DNA of 64,000 bases from Cotesia glomerata (Eukaryota; Arthropoda; Insecta; Hymenoptera; Braconidae): NCBI RefSeq assembly GCF_020080835.1, contig NC_058159.1, positions 17,610,150 to 17,674,149 of the forward strand, written 5' to 3'. This document shows positions 12,683-22,848 of the stretch, piece by piece. The translations under genes were made by a program, and so were the position numbers. The notes beneath the pieces were generated by a model. That model ran no database searches, was not told the origin of the DNA, and saw nothing but the letters and a program-made list of their open reading frames with translations. Each line of letters starts with the position of its first letter. Position 1 is the stretch's first letter.

Positions 12683-12860
12683 TAACTTCCCGCTAAGAAA
12701 ATTTAAAATTTTCAAAAATCGGGAAGTTATTGGTTTTACCCCGTTTTTCGAAAATCGAGTTCTCATCATATCTACACGTTTTGAGGTCCTAGGAAGCTTC
12801 CCCGAATGTTTCCGCGATGATGTCCGTATGTCTGTATGTATGTGTGTCTGTATATATATA
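12683..12860 (+). repeat. AACTTCCCGC-family repeat, 5' fragment
   Basis: Starts AACTTCCCGCTAAG and runs through the CGGGAAGTTATTGG and ACGTTTTGAGGTCCTAGGAA blocks to the place where other copies carry (TG)n. There it passes into a short (TA)n tract, then the transposon at 12868. Confidence 0.75.
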
Positions 12861-13433
12861 TATATTAGGGTGGCGCAAAAAAACCGACTATTTTTTTTTT
12901 TTTGAGTCTCGGATGAAAAAATGTTAGTTTTTGATGTTTTAAGAGCCCTCTCCAAAGGACAGCTCAAAAAAAAATTTTTAAGAGGTCGCTCCAAATTTTT
13001 TTAAATTTTAAAAATCGTCAAAAATCGAATTTTTTTTTTTTTTTTTTTCTTCTCGTTACGGTATAATTTTATAGACCAAAAAAAAAAAAAGTTTCTGAAA
13101 GTTTCAGTTAAAAATTTTAATTTTGAAAGGTCGCTCATAATTTTTTTTAATTTATTAGTAAATGACTTTCGATTTTTTCGAGCGACCTTTTAATATTAAA
13201 ATTAAAATTCCGGCCATTTTTTTCCTTTATTTAGTACAATAATCTATAAAAATACACCACGAGATGAACTAAAAATCAAGGATAACAAAAAAAACACAAT
13301 TTTTTTCTAATTTTATAATTTTATTTCATCAACTACAACATTTTAACAGTATTTCAATGAACTTTGTTATTAATTCTGAAACTAAATTTTAAATTATAAC
13401 CGATTTTAACTTTATTTAGATCGATATCATATA

Positions 13434-13438
<5 letters not shown>

Positions 13439-13508
<70 letters not shown>
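13439..13508. repeat. (TA)n microsatellite
   Basis: TA dinucleotide tract with one GC interruption, downstream of the copy A transposase; the matching place in copy B carries the Helitron. Confidence 0.95.
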
Positions 13509-13512
<4 letters not shown>

Positions 13513-13540
13513 TATTTATTTATATATTGTATATTATATA

Positions 13541-15625
13541 TTATTTATTCAAAGTCCGTATTAAATTCATTTTATTTGCATTGGGGTATAACTTACGATT
13601 TTCTTCGACAACTTGTAATACTTTCTGCAGTTCATCGTCATTTTTTACAGATTGTAGATATTCCTGCATTAATGAAATACCACGCTCAGCTGTGTCATTA
13701 ACTATATGTAATGTACGAACTATATTCAAACTCCTTAAGTAGGACTGATTCGAATTCCAGGTTGCAGGATGTGTTTCTAAGAATTCATCACTCAAGTTTA
13801 AGGCTTCGAAGAAATACCGTGTATTTTGATTCACAAAATGATGAATTTCCTTATTCATAATATCACTCTCTTTTATTTGGATACGATTCAATGGCTGCTG
13901 TTCAGATTGTGTTTTTAAGGCTGACACCATTTTAATCTTAGTTTTAATTGAAATTTCAGAGTCAAAAAATGCCAATCCAATTAAATAGTCACTAATGTAC
14001 CATAAATGTCGTGAAAAACTTTTAAGTGCTGCTGAACCTAACTTTTGATTTTTTTTTTTAAATTGGACCAGATCTTTCAGTAATTGTAAATAAATTCTCG
14101 GGGCTATAGTCGGAATTTGGCATAGGAACCAGGCTTTCAGATAAATTTTAATGACAAATTCGTTAAACTCTTCAAGTTCTTTCAAGACTACTTTAGAAAC
14201 TTTAAATTGACTCCGGAAAAGATATATTTTCAAACAATAAATTATTTTGGACATCCACCTAGCTCGATGATATGCCCCTGGCTTATTTATTGAAAAATTA
14301 GTAGGCTCACCAAGATAAATCAGGGATAATGTCAATAACTCCTTATAATCGTCTCTTGGATGTTGATTTGTTAATTGACCCAAGATAAATTCTTTAATTC
14401 CCACTTGATCTTCAATGTTTCCACATTCAATTTTTTTTTTATCAAGCTTTGGCCATTCTTTCTTGAAACGCTCAAATAATTTTATCTCTGGACCACTAGT
14501 TACAGGTTCCAATTGTGAAGAAAATGTTGCTGTTAAAATCAGCTCCAACATATGATGCCTACAAGCAAAATGAAGCAGTTTTTTTTCCAACATTGTCTCT
14601 AAATGAACAGCAGCTCCTTCATGTAGTCCCGTGTTACTAGCAGTCGTGTCAAAGCATAGTGACCAAACTCTATCAGAAATATTCTACTCCAAAAGTGTGT
14701 TGTAAATAGCTGTTGCTTGATTAATACCTGATGATCCATTGATTATAGGAATATTCAAAAGTTTCGTTATACCTTCTCCTGTAATTAATACTGCTAACCT
14801 ATCTTCAGCTTGGGAAGATGTTGACGTTTTCATTAATTTCGAATCCCAGTGCACAGTAAGATATGTATCTGGTTTGAATTAATCTTTTATATATTTAAAG
14901 GTGGCTGCTCGATGTTTTTGGCGTGAACGACGGATGGTATCTTTACTGACGCTAACTTTTAATAAATCTTCTTTCAAAGATACAGATGTTGCAGCTATGA
15001 TGAGTGTTGCACTACGGTTTGAAGTTTTTGTTCGATCTAACATACTTGACAATGCTGGGGTCAATATATTTTTTTTGAGTGGTCCAGTTAGTTTTCTTTT
15101 TTTAGGCGGGGAAGGATAAAATTCGTGTGATGACCCACTACAACCTGATGCATTACTTTTTTGAGATAATAGTACAGGTGGTTCTAAATTACTTGAAGAC
15201 AAAGCCTTTTTAGAATGTGTAACAGATTCCGTTGTTAAATTATTATCTTTTGTTTGAAGTCTACATTCAAACATATCATCTAAAGATTTTAGAAATGCAT
15301 TCTCGTTTTCACGCTGGACGTTTGTAAGCCTCAAACGATTCTTTTTCCATTTTTGCCAACTGTCGAATATTTTTTTAATTTTTTCTTTAATATGAAAGTC
15401 CTTGATAGTTACTTGCGGTTCCAAACATTGTTGAATATTTTGAGCAGTTAATTTCAAACTGTCTGCAATTGTCAATTTATTTTCGTAGTGATGAAATAAG
15501 AAAAAACTGAGTACTTCTCGACGAGAAGGAGCTCTAGTAATTTTCAATTCTTTATAATATTCGCCAATTAACCATTCACCAGGGTTAGATGGTTTTGTTG
15601 ATCTCAATTGTCGTTTAGAGCACAT
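13541..15625 (-). pseudogene. Copy A transposase, broken by two stop codons
   Basis: The reading frame starts at ATG 15625 (MCSKRQLRS) and ends at 13541, equivalent to a protein of about 695 residues. It is cut by a TAA at 14879-14881 and a TAG at 14694-14696. Copy B has sense codons at both places. Order of visible motifs: a basic N-terminal region, HWDSK, CFDTTASNTG, CRHH, ARWMSK and DTAERG. The spacing of D, D, CxxH, RW and E resembles the RNase H-like core of hAT-type transposases; this is an inference from motif order. The two poly-A frameshifts that break copy B are absent here, so the copies are broken at different places. Confidence 0.8.
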
Positions 15626-16257
15626 TTTTAGTCTAAAAAAAAAATACATGAAAATCATAGTCAAAAACCAAAATATAGAAATATTTCAGATAAAAATTCT
15701 AAATAAAACATTAAATGTTTATGAAACAATTGGATACATTGAACTTTATTGAGGTTAGGACAAAAGAATGACAGAAACGACATAAATAACAAAGGAACAT
15801 ACCTGTTTGTTGAACGAATATATCAAACATTGTAACATTGAAAAATCACGAACTGACGAATTAGCATTCTATAATTAACTGTTATTTATTATGAGATTCT
15901 TTATTCGGAGTGAGAAGTAAACAGAAAGTCATGAAGTAATTGTTTACAAACAAGTTTTATATTCAAAAGTAAAGTGGAAAAAGCGCTGGCCTAATATGGT
16001 GTCAAAATAGTGAACTAATAATTTCGCTGCGTCGGTAATTAAAATTTCTGTCTCAATGAAATGAAACAGCGGTAATTTTAAATTATTTACTACAAAACTA
16101 ATTATAATTAAACGAAATATTAAGAAAAAACAATTAAATGTAATGATACGTTTTACTTGTAAAATTATAAAATTAGAAAAAAATTGTGTTTTTTTTTGTT
16201 ATCCTTGATTTTTAGTTCATCTCGTGGTGTATTTTTATAGATTATTGTACTAAATGG

Positions 16258-16574
16258 CCGCTACTGAGTAGACGTGAGTAAGAGTGTGTCCCCGGTGTGT
16301 GCCTGTATAAATGGTATAAAGTGTAAACCTGATAGTAATTTTTGATTTTTTACTGTCTATTAAGTATTGTGCGTGCTGGGAGATATAAATTTGCGCTATC
16401 GTCGTTGTTTTGGTGGTGCAAATAAACAATTCTTGGCCGGCCTCAACTCTAACCTACAATTTGTGTTTATTGTCATTATTATTATCGTTTCTGGCGGCAG
16501 TAGTGCCTAGACTATACTCTTACTCTTACGCATCTTCCTAATACCGGGCATCTAACGGTTGTTTTTGTAAATAA
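16258..16574 (+). other. Probable 5' untranslated region of a LINE
   Basis: GC-richer than its surroundings, non-coding, and directly upstream of the LINE ORF1 ATG at 16575. It begins exactly where copy A of the DNA transposon is cut. Confidence 0.45.
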
Positions 16575-18930
16575 AATGGCGTTTGATGGTAACGTGTCGT
16601 ATACCGACTGTGAGGAGAGTCTTGTGTGTAGAGCTTGTAATGTGCCAATATTACAGAGTCAGTGCAATGTCCCAAGTGTGCCTGTGTCTTTCACCATGCG
16701 TGTGTGAACACAGATGCACTGGCAAAAAATGGTGGTTTTTCGAGATGCCGTGGACCTGGTCGCAAAGCCTCGAACTCTGGTGGCACACTGCAATTCACTT
16801 TAGAGGACATTAAATACACCTTTAGAGATGAGATTGCTCCCCTTGCCAGGCGTGTTGATAATACTGAAATACGTCTAAATAACATTGACAACTATATAAA
16901 GGATTTCTCTAATAAGGGCCTCGCGGAACACAAAGTTATTGTCGATCTTAACCAAAGAGTTGATAATATTGAATCTTCGTACTCGCGAGCACCTCCAGCA
17001 TCGAACAGCTCCAGTAATCTCTTTAAGGAATTTGATGACAGACTGCGCAGGTGCTCCAACCTGATGGTCTATGGCCTCAGCGAAGATGATACCAGTGACT
17101 CCGTTGAAGATAATGTCCAAGATAAAATTAGTGATTGTTTCTCGCAAATTTTGGAGAAACCAGTATTAAAACTGTTATGTAAAGAAATTTTTCTTTACAT
17201 ATTTATTAACTATAAAAATCGAGTATAATATTTATTAATAAAAAAAAAAATCGAGTATGATTTTATTTAAATTTTAACGATTGTAAAAGATAATTCGAGT
17301 GCGGTCATTAAGTGTCTCGTTCGATTTTTACAAAAGGCCCAGGGAAATTTCCGTAATTAGTCTGGAGCCCAGGTATATTTAAGAGATTAAATAGATAAAT
17401 GGGAGTTTTGTTATACGTAAGCTAACTCACTTAAACTCAAAATAAGAAATACTTAAAGATAAAGAACATTAGATAAAAAGATTTATTTTAAACCAAAAGA
17501 TTTTAGAATAATTTAATTACAAAATTTTAGTGTTGAGACAAATATCGAAATAAATTTTAATAATGCACTTTCTGAAATAATTTTTAGACAACAAAAATTA
17601 AATATGAAATGAGAAACAAATAAAAAAATAAAACTTGAAAGTTAAATAATTTAAAATAGACAAATAATAAACAATTAAATTCTAAAATAATACAACAAAT
17701 TATTAACACGATAAAACAGAAATATTTCTACAAATAAATAATTAAATTTAAGAAAACGTAAGAGATGTTAGTTTCAAGTACATATTTATTCATACGATTT
17801 AAATAAATAAATTAATGTAGACAGTACAAATGTATGTCTTTGTCTATGCGTAAATGCGCTTACGTATACACAAACACATAGATGAATAATAGAACATAAG
17901 AGTAAGTGAGAAAGCATGTTGCACTCTGACCCAAGTAGAGGGACTCATGCAACATTTTTAGACAAATTTAAGAGAGAGGGTAAGGGCCCAAGAAAATAGA
18001 CAAATAATTGGACATTTGTTTCCCCCAATGAGTGGAAATTAGTAACGCCCTAAAATTCGATACCTCGCAATTGTCACCAAAAAATCTCTCTCGTTGTCCT
18101 GACGTCCTAGTGTTAACATCGTACATAGTTTAAATAAGTCTCAATAGACCACGTGTAAATCTTTTGTATAGAAAGTAAATCATTTGTAAAGGTAAAGTAA
18201 AATCGTAAAGTGAAACCAACTAAATCAAATTAAATCAACAAGGTTCATCAATTTTTATCAGGTATATTTTAAATTATTAATATTTGTGAATTTAGTAATA
18301 TTGTAAAATCGTTATATGAAAGAAAAGTTAACTTCAATCACTGTGTAATAATTGTAATAATTGTAAACTTAACTAATGATATTAATTTTGGACTTAAACA
18401 ATATATGTATTAAAATTATTCAACTACATCAATTTATTCAAACAAACCTATCATTCTCAATAAATTAAACTCGGAAGTTCCCGGTCTATTAGCCTAACAC
18501 GCTAGGACCAAATACTTAAACACATTAAATATTTTAAATGTAAAATTAATTAATTATCCTAAATTAAATATTTTTTACATAACAAAACTTAAACTTAAAT
18601 TTAAGTGTATGCGGATGGGTAAACATTTAGCGACTAGTACTAACCCGCGTCCTGTCAAAATTATTTTTAATGACTCTGATTCAGCTGACAATATTCTGCA
18701 GGCTTTCATTCAATGCAAGGTTCGGAAAAAGCTACCAGTGTCACTCCAGCAGCTGGCAATTGCGAGAGACCAGACACCTACTCAGAGAGAAGAGTATCTC
18801 CATCTCAAGGAAGAGTTGAAGATGAGAACGCAAGGTGGTGAAAAGAATCTGCGAATAGTAACCCGGGGCACACGGCAGATTATTATTCGGCATGTTCCAG
18901 CTTCGGCTCGGAACTCGAGCAAAGGTCAAT
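16575..18930 (+). pseudogene. LINE ORF1, frameshifted and split by a solo LTR
   Basis: ATG at 16575 opens a cysteine-rich segment that continues, after a frameshift near 16650-16665, into VQCPKCACVFHHAC, a PHD-like or zinc-finger pattern. A coiled-coil-like stretch of heptads (about 16800-16980) follows, then RRCSNLMVYGLSED, a segment typical of ORF1 proteins of CR1/Jockey-like LINEs. The frame is interrupted at 17173 by a 1412 bp LTR. It resumes at 18589 in phase, with a conserved RPVKIIF segment and a basic C-terminus ending at a stop near 18930. ORF1 proteins bind the element RNA. Clade assignment is tentative. Confidence 0.7.
17173..18584 (+). mobile_element. Solo LTR of a second family, 1412 bp
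   Basis: Starts TGTTATGTAAAG and ends TTTTACATAACA, giving inverted ends. The 4 bp duplication AAAC at 17169-17172 and 18585-18588 flanks it. It lies inside the LINE ORF1, and removing it with one copy of AAAC puts both ORF1 halves in one frame. No coding capacity. Its sequence is unlike the three ~2 kb LTRs in this window. Confidence 0.87.
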
Positions 18931-18989
18931 AGACCTACAAGCAAGTATCCAGCTAGCGAGCTATTCAATATACTGCCAAAATCCGCGTG

Positions 18990-19420
18990 GTTTTTTTTTT
19001 TTAACACAAAAATCAACGTCTTAGTAGAATCTAGCGCGCGATATACTGGCACTAACTGTAAATTGGCTTACACCAAATATGAACTCTCTGATCCGAATTT
19101 ATACTCAGTATATCGATGCAATAAACGCACTATTCACAGATCACGTGATGGTGGCGTATCAATTGCGACTCGCCAATCTCTTAAAAACCTGGATATTTGA
19201 TACATCGCTGTTATCATCGTATGAAGACATTGGTGCCCTTGGAGTTCGTCTAGTGGTGAATTGAGGACCAACTTCTTTTGATTATTCAATTTAATAACTT
19301 CAGTGATCTACATAAATTTGAGCAGTATAATTCAGCCACTAACTATCAAAATAATTGTCTAGATTTAATCTTGTCAAACTAATCATAATCTTAATCATAA
19401 TCTCTATGCAAACTATTTTA
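18990..19420 (+). pseudogene. LINE ORF2 remnant, endonuclease domain
   Basis: Short frames hold a YELSDPNLYSVYRC segment, an SRDGGVSIATR motif and then, in other frames, remnants matching the usual order of an apurinic-type endonuclease, ending in a LDLILSN motif near 19365-19378. Several frameshifts are present. No reverse transcriptase is visible before the N gap at 19621, so the element is either truncated or hidden by the gap. Confidence 0.6.
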
Positions 19421-19620
19421 TGAAGTGGCCTTAATTTAATTTATGTCTATAATTGCTCAAACTTTCTTCATACAATTTTGTTACTTTTTTCTTTTGTTAT
19501 TTTTTATGTTTATCTACTCGAGTAGCCACGAAGTGATTACTACAATCTGAATTTATTATTTAATTTTCTTGGTTATCTTGTCATTACTACTAAAATAATT
19601 TTAAAATAATAACTTTGTAA

Positions 19621-19720
19621 NNNNNNNNNNNNNNNNNNNNNNNNNNNNNNNNNNNNNNNNNNNNNNNNNNNNNNNNNNNNNNNNNNNNNNNNNNNNNNNN
19701 NNNNNNNNNNNNNNNNNNNN
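19621..19720. other. Assembly gap
   Basis: 100 Ns. Confidence 1.
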
Positions 19721-20640
19721 TAGATAGATAATAGATTTTATTTGATCCTGAAGTTCTAAGCTCCTTTAAGACCATCTACAATACATAAAGATAATAATTT
19801 ACAAATGTACATCTGATACAGTGTTCGCAATATAATTATGAGCGCTTGAGCGGAACCGCGTTTTTTTTTTATTAAAAAATTAATATTTCGTAAACTATTG
19901 GTCGTAGAGATATCAAGTTTGGCTTATTTTGTTTGTAATTTAATTCTCTAAATTTCATTCACTGCATGTCTCGACTACTTTTGCGTAGTTTCTGAGATAT
20001 TTTTATTTATATAAAAAATAAAACAATCTATTTAATTTAATTTTTCCCTCTACGACAGTTATGCATCGGGCATGCGCTGAACGATTACGAGCATATTGCT
20101 TACAGCTGTCATAAAGTTACTAAATGCAAAATGTAAACATGAAATTTATTTTTTAAGATACATCCATCTGTGTTGGGATAATAATTGTAAGTTATTTTTT
20201 ATATATTTTTAATTTTTGTAGAATTCGAGCTACGTTGGTCTTTTTTTTATCAATCGCTTCATTATTTTTTAATAATATAAAAATAAATACAGCATTGACA
20301 GTTCAAGGTCACCACAACTGCTTATCGTTGATTTAAATAATTCTGTCAATGTTATATATTTTTTTTTATTCCAAAATATAAAGCAATTTTTAAAATTATT
20401 TTTAGCATTTATTTTTTTTATATTCAATAATTATTTATTTTTTTTATTTAATTTAGAAAATTTTTACGTGCTAGGGACTTTTTTAGTACCCGGACTGGCC
20501 ACCAGGCGGCGCCATTTTACTTTTAAAAAAAGTGGGGGGTACCCTCCTAAAATGGCCTTAATAATTATAGCGCTCGCAGTATAATGGTGATAACCTTTGG
20601 GCGGGTAAATTTATTTTAACAAGCCACATGAATAAGCAAA
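19721..20640. other. AT-rich spacer
   Basis: No coding signal. A GC-richer patch with CCACCAGGCGGCGCC lies near 20502-20515 and is unexplained. Confidence 0.4.
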
Positions 20641-20871
20641 AAAATGTGAGCCGTCATGGGACGCCTGGCAGATGTGAAACATCGACATTATTTTGTAAAA
20701 GTAATATGCAGAAAAGAACAGATTGTAATAGGAACTAAATATGTCATAATGATAAAATAAAATATTACGATTTTTTTTCCAGATAACGACGACTATTTAT
20801 TGAATAAACATTTATTTTCATTAAATACAAAAATTTACGAATTTATTTCAAAGCGTGACTACTTAATTCGT

Positions 20872-21066
20872 TTAATCAGTGACTTCGGTAATAGTTATAT
20901 TCGATGTTGCCTCTGAGGACGGTATTACTGTGACAATTGGTCGATGGTAACTGAAGTATGTTACAAAAGTATTGGACATAACATTATCAAGATATCTAAT
21001 AAATACAGCATCTATTGTTGTTCCGTATCTGGTGGTAGGTTCTCTTGGATTGTTATTAATTTGCAA
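20872..21066 (-). pseudogene. Helentron endonuclease C-terminal segment (shifted frame)
   Basis: Continues the endonuclease after a frameshift, with RYGTTIDAVFIR and FSYHRPIVTVI, the last matching the SDH/SxHxP end of this endonuclease fold. Ends at a stop at 20872. Confidence 0.65.
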
Positions 21067-21078
21067 TTGAAATTCTTC

Positions 21079-22021
21079 TTAGAGAAACGTAATTAATGGC
21101 GTTGATTCATCTTTTGCAAAATTTACATTGAAATCCCCAGCTAAAATCAATGGTAGTTTGTCTTTATTGGTTTTGAAAGTTATTGAACCTCTGTGATTGT
21201 ACGGAAATAATCTCTCGTGTAAAAATGAAATGATGTAATTTATTTTTTTATTAGGAGAAATGTACACAACAATAATCATCAATTCACTTCCATCTTCTAG
21301 TTTAACGTGTGAAGCACATATATCGCCAATAGATGTTTGGGAGACATGAACTTCTGTAGCATTTTGAATTACTAAATCCATGTTATATGTAGTAATATGT
21401 GAAGTATTGTTGTTTTTATAAATGGCAACTCCAGCGGCTCTAACATTTTGTCTCTTAAATTTAGCTATACAATGAAAATTAGGTAAGTCAACTGATTCAT
21501 CTGCAGGAAGCCATGTTTCAGTTAGTAATAAAAAGTTACTCCTTTGACAAATAGAATCTTGTAAATCAGTAGTATGTTTTCTGAGACTTTGGCAGTTTAA
21601 AGTATAAATGGTTAATTTATTTCTGGAGTTTATAAATTCAGTGATCAGTCCTTGCAATGTAGTAAGTTTGTTTAGAGATAATATTTTAAATTCTTGCTGT
21701 AAACTTGAAACTGATGGATCTACTCTTCTTCCATGATAAAATCTTAAATTATCCTGACTGTTACATATAAACAACCCTTCAAGACTTGTTACTCGTGTTA
21801 AAGCTACGTAAAGTAATGAAATAGAATGACTTTTACTATACTCATAGACCACCTCGTCATATGTAACTCCTTGAGAGCTTAAATAAAAATTCGTATATTC
21901 AGGTACTATTAGATTAATAAAATCTTACATAACATTAATAGTATGTCTTGTGTTTAACTGATCTTGGTGATGTCCAGTTTCAATAATAATATTTTGTGAC
22001 CCCTGTGATGATTGTTGGGTT
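21079..22021 (-). pseudogene. Helentron protein: Pif1 helicase C-terminus plus endonuclease
   Basis: After an acceptor-like TTTCAG at 22027-22022 the frame runs through a Ser/Gln-rich segment, a TAA stop near 21935, then VTYDEVVYEYSK and LLYVALTRVTSLEG. The latter is the last conserved helicase motif of the Pif1 family. It is followed by an endonuclease-exonuclease-phosphatase domain with TLNCQSLRKH, LLLTETWLP and LPLILAGDFNVNF. Rep and most of the helicase are missing, probably by internal deletion at the in-frame stop. A frameshift near 21079-21066 carries the frame into the last segment. Helicase plus endonuclease on one chain is the Helentron arrangement. Confidence 0.75.
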
Positions 22022-22519
22022 CTGAAATATTTATAAAAAATATGTTATTAAAATATACAGAAAAATTTAAATTGGCTTCAATATATTAGTAAACTCAAGA
22101 ATCTTAGCGAGTTATTTCAATATATTACTAAAGATCGTAAATTATAATTATCAATAATGAATGCTTCACTATAAATTCCACTATGATTAGAAAAATTAAT
22201 TAATTTTTTAATGTTCATATTAATAACAAATAAGAAAAACATTCGTGCGCTGCACGCCATCAGCTGATTTTGAAATACAATTCTGTCAGTCTTAATAAAT
22301 TTATTCTTTAAGCAATTGTTTTAATGCATTAATTTCAATAAGAATGAAATTAAAATTAATAATTAATTTAAAAACATTATATGCAATGAAATTTATGTGA
22401 ATTTTAATCTACCAAAAGAGTAGATTTTACATTTACTGGCGCTCAAAACACACCAAATCTACGCGTGCTTAATGCACAGATAAATTCATACTTTAATTAT
22501 AAAAATATAATTAACTTAC

Positions 22520-22608
22520 TGATGACTTGATAGTGTGTCATAGTGTGATTTTGCTTTCTTTGCAGGAGGCTGATCACTTTCACTCTCTAAATTATCACGG
22601 TCAGACAT
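22520..22608 (-). CDS. Possible leader exon of the Helentron gene
   Basis: ATG at 22608 opens a 29-codon frame, rich in Asp, Ser and Lys and containing PPAKKAK, which runs into a GTAAGT donor (22519-22514). The acceptor at 22022 would join it in phase with the helicase-endonuclease frame (CA plus A gives a Gln codon). The resulting intron is about 498 bp. Splicing is inferred from site sequence and phase only. Confidence 0.45.
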
Positions 22609-22777
22609 TTTATTATCAGAAAAATAATTTGTTTTCAAGTAAAACACAGGTTATGTGTACTGTAGTAAACAACACTGTATACACTACGGAGTATACACTG
22701 TAGGTATCCGAGCTCAGTGTAGCAAGAAAGACGGCTTAACGCTGGGTCGAGTGGGAGAGAATCGCACAGTCGATTGC

Positions 22778-22796
22778 GCATGGCGACGCGTCGCCA
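22778..22796. repeat. GC-rich palindrome
   Basis: TGGCGACGCGTCGCCA is a perfect 16 bp palindrome in an otherwise AT-rich setting. Confidence 0.8.
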
Positions 22797-22848
22797 CACC
22801 GTACACACTACTGCATATAGACTGTATATATATACCATCATATAGCGT

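Larger units (their letters stand above)
12868..16257 (-). mobile_element. Unclassified DNA transposon, copy A (right end lost)
   Basis: The left TIR (12868 to about 13325) starts GGGTGGCGCAAAAAAACC and is nearly identical to the left TIR of copy B at 35031. The transposase lies on the minus strand. At the right only ~100 bp of the inner part of the other TIR remain (about 16158-16257). The sequence then switches at a TGGCC microhomology to the 5' region of a LINE. The target was a short TA tract inside an AACTTCCCGC repeat. Copy B is the closest relative and is younger-looking in its ends. Confidence 0.85.

Noticed and set aside
12608..12994. 128-residue minus-strand frame
   Set aside because: It crosses from an AACTTCCCGC repeat into a transposon TIR, so it cannot be a conserved gene.
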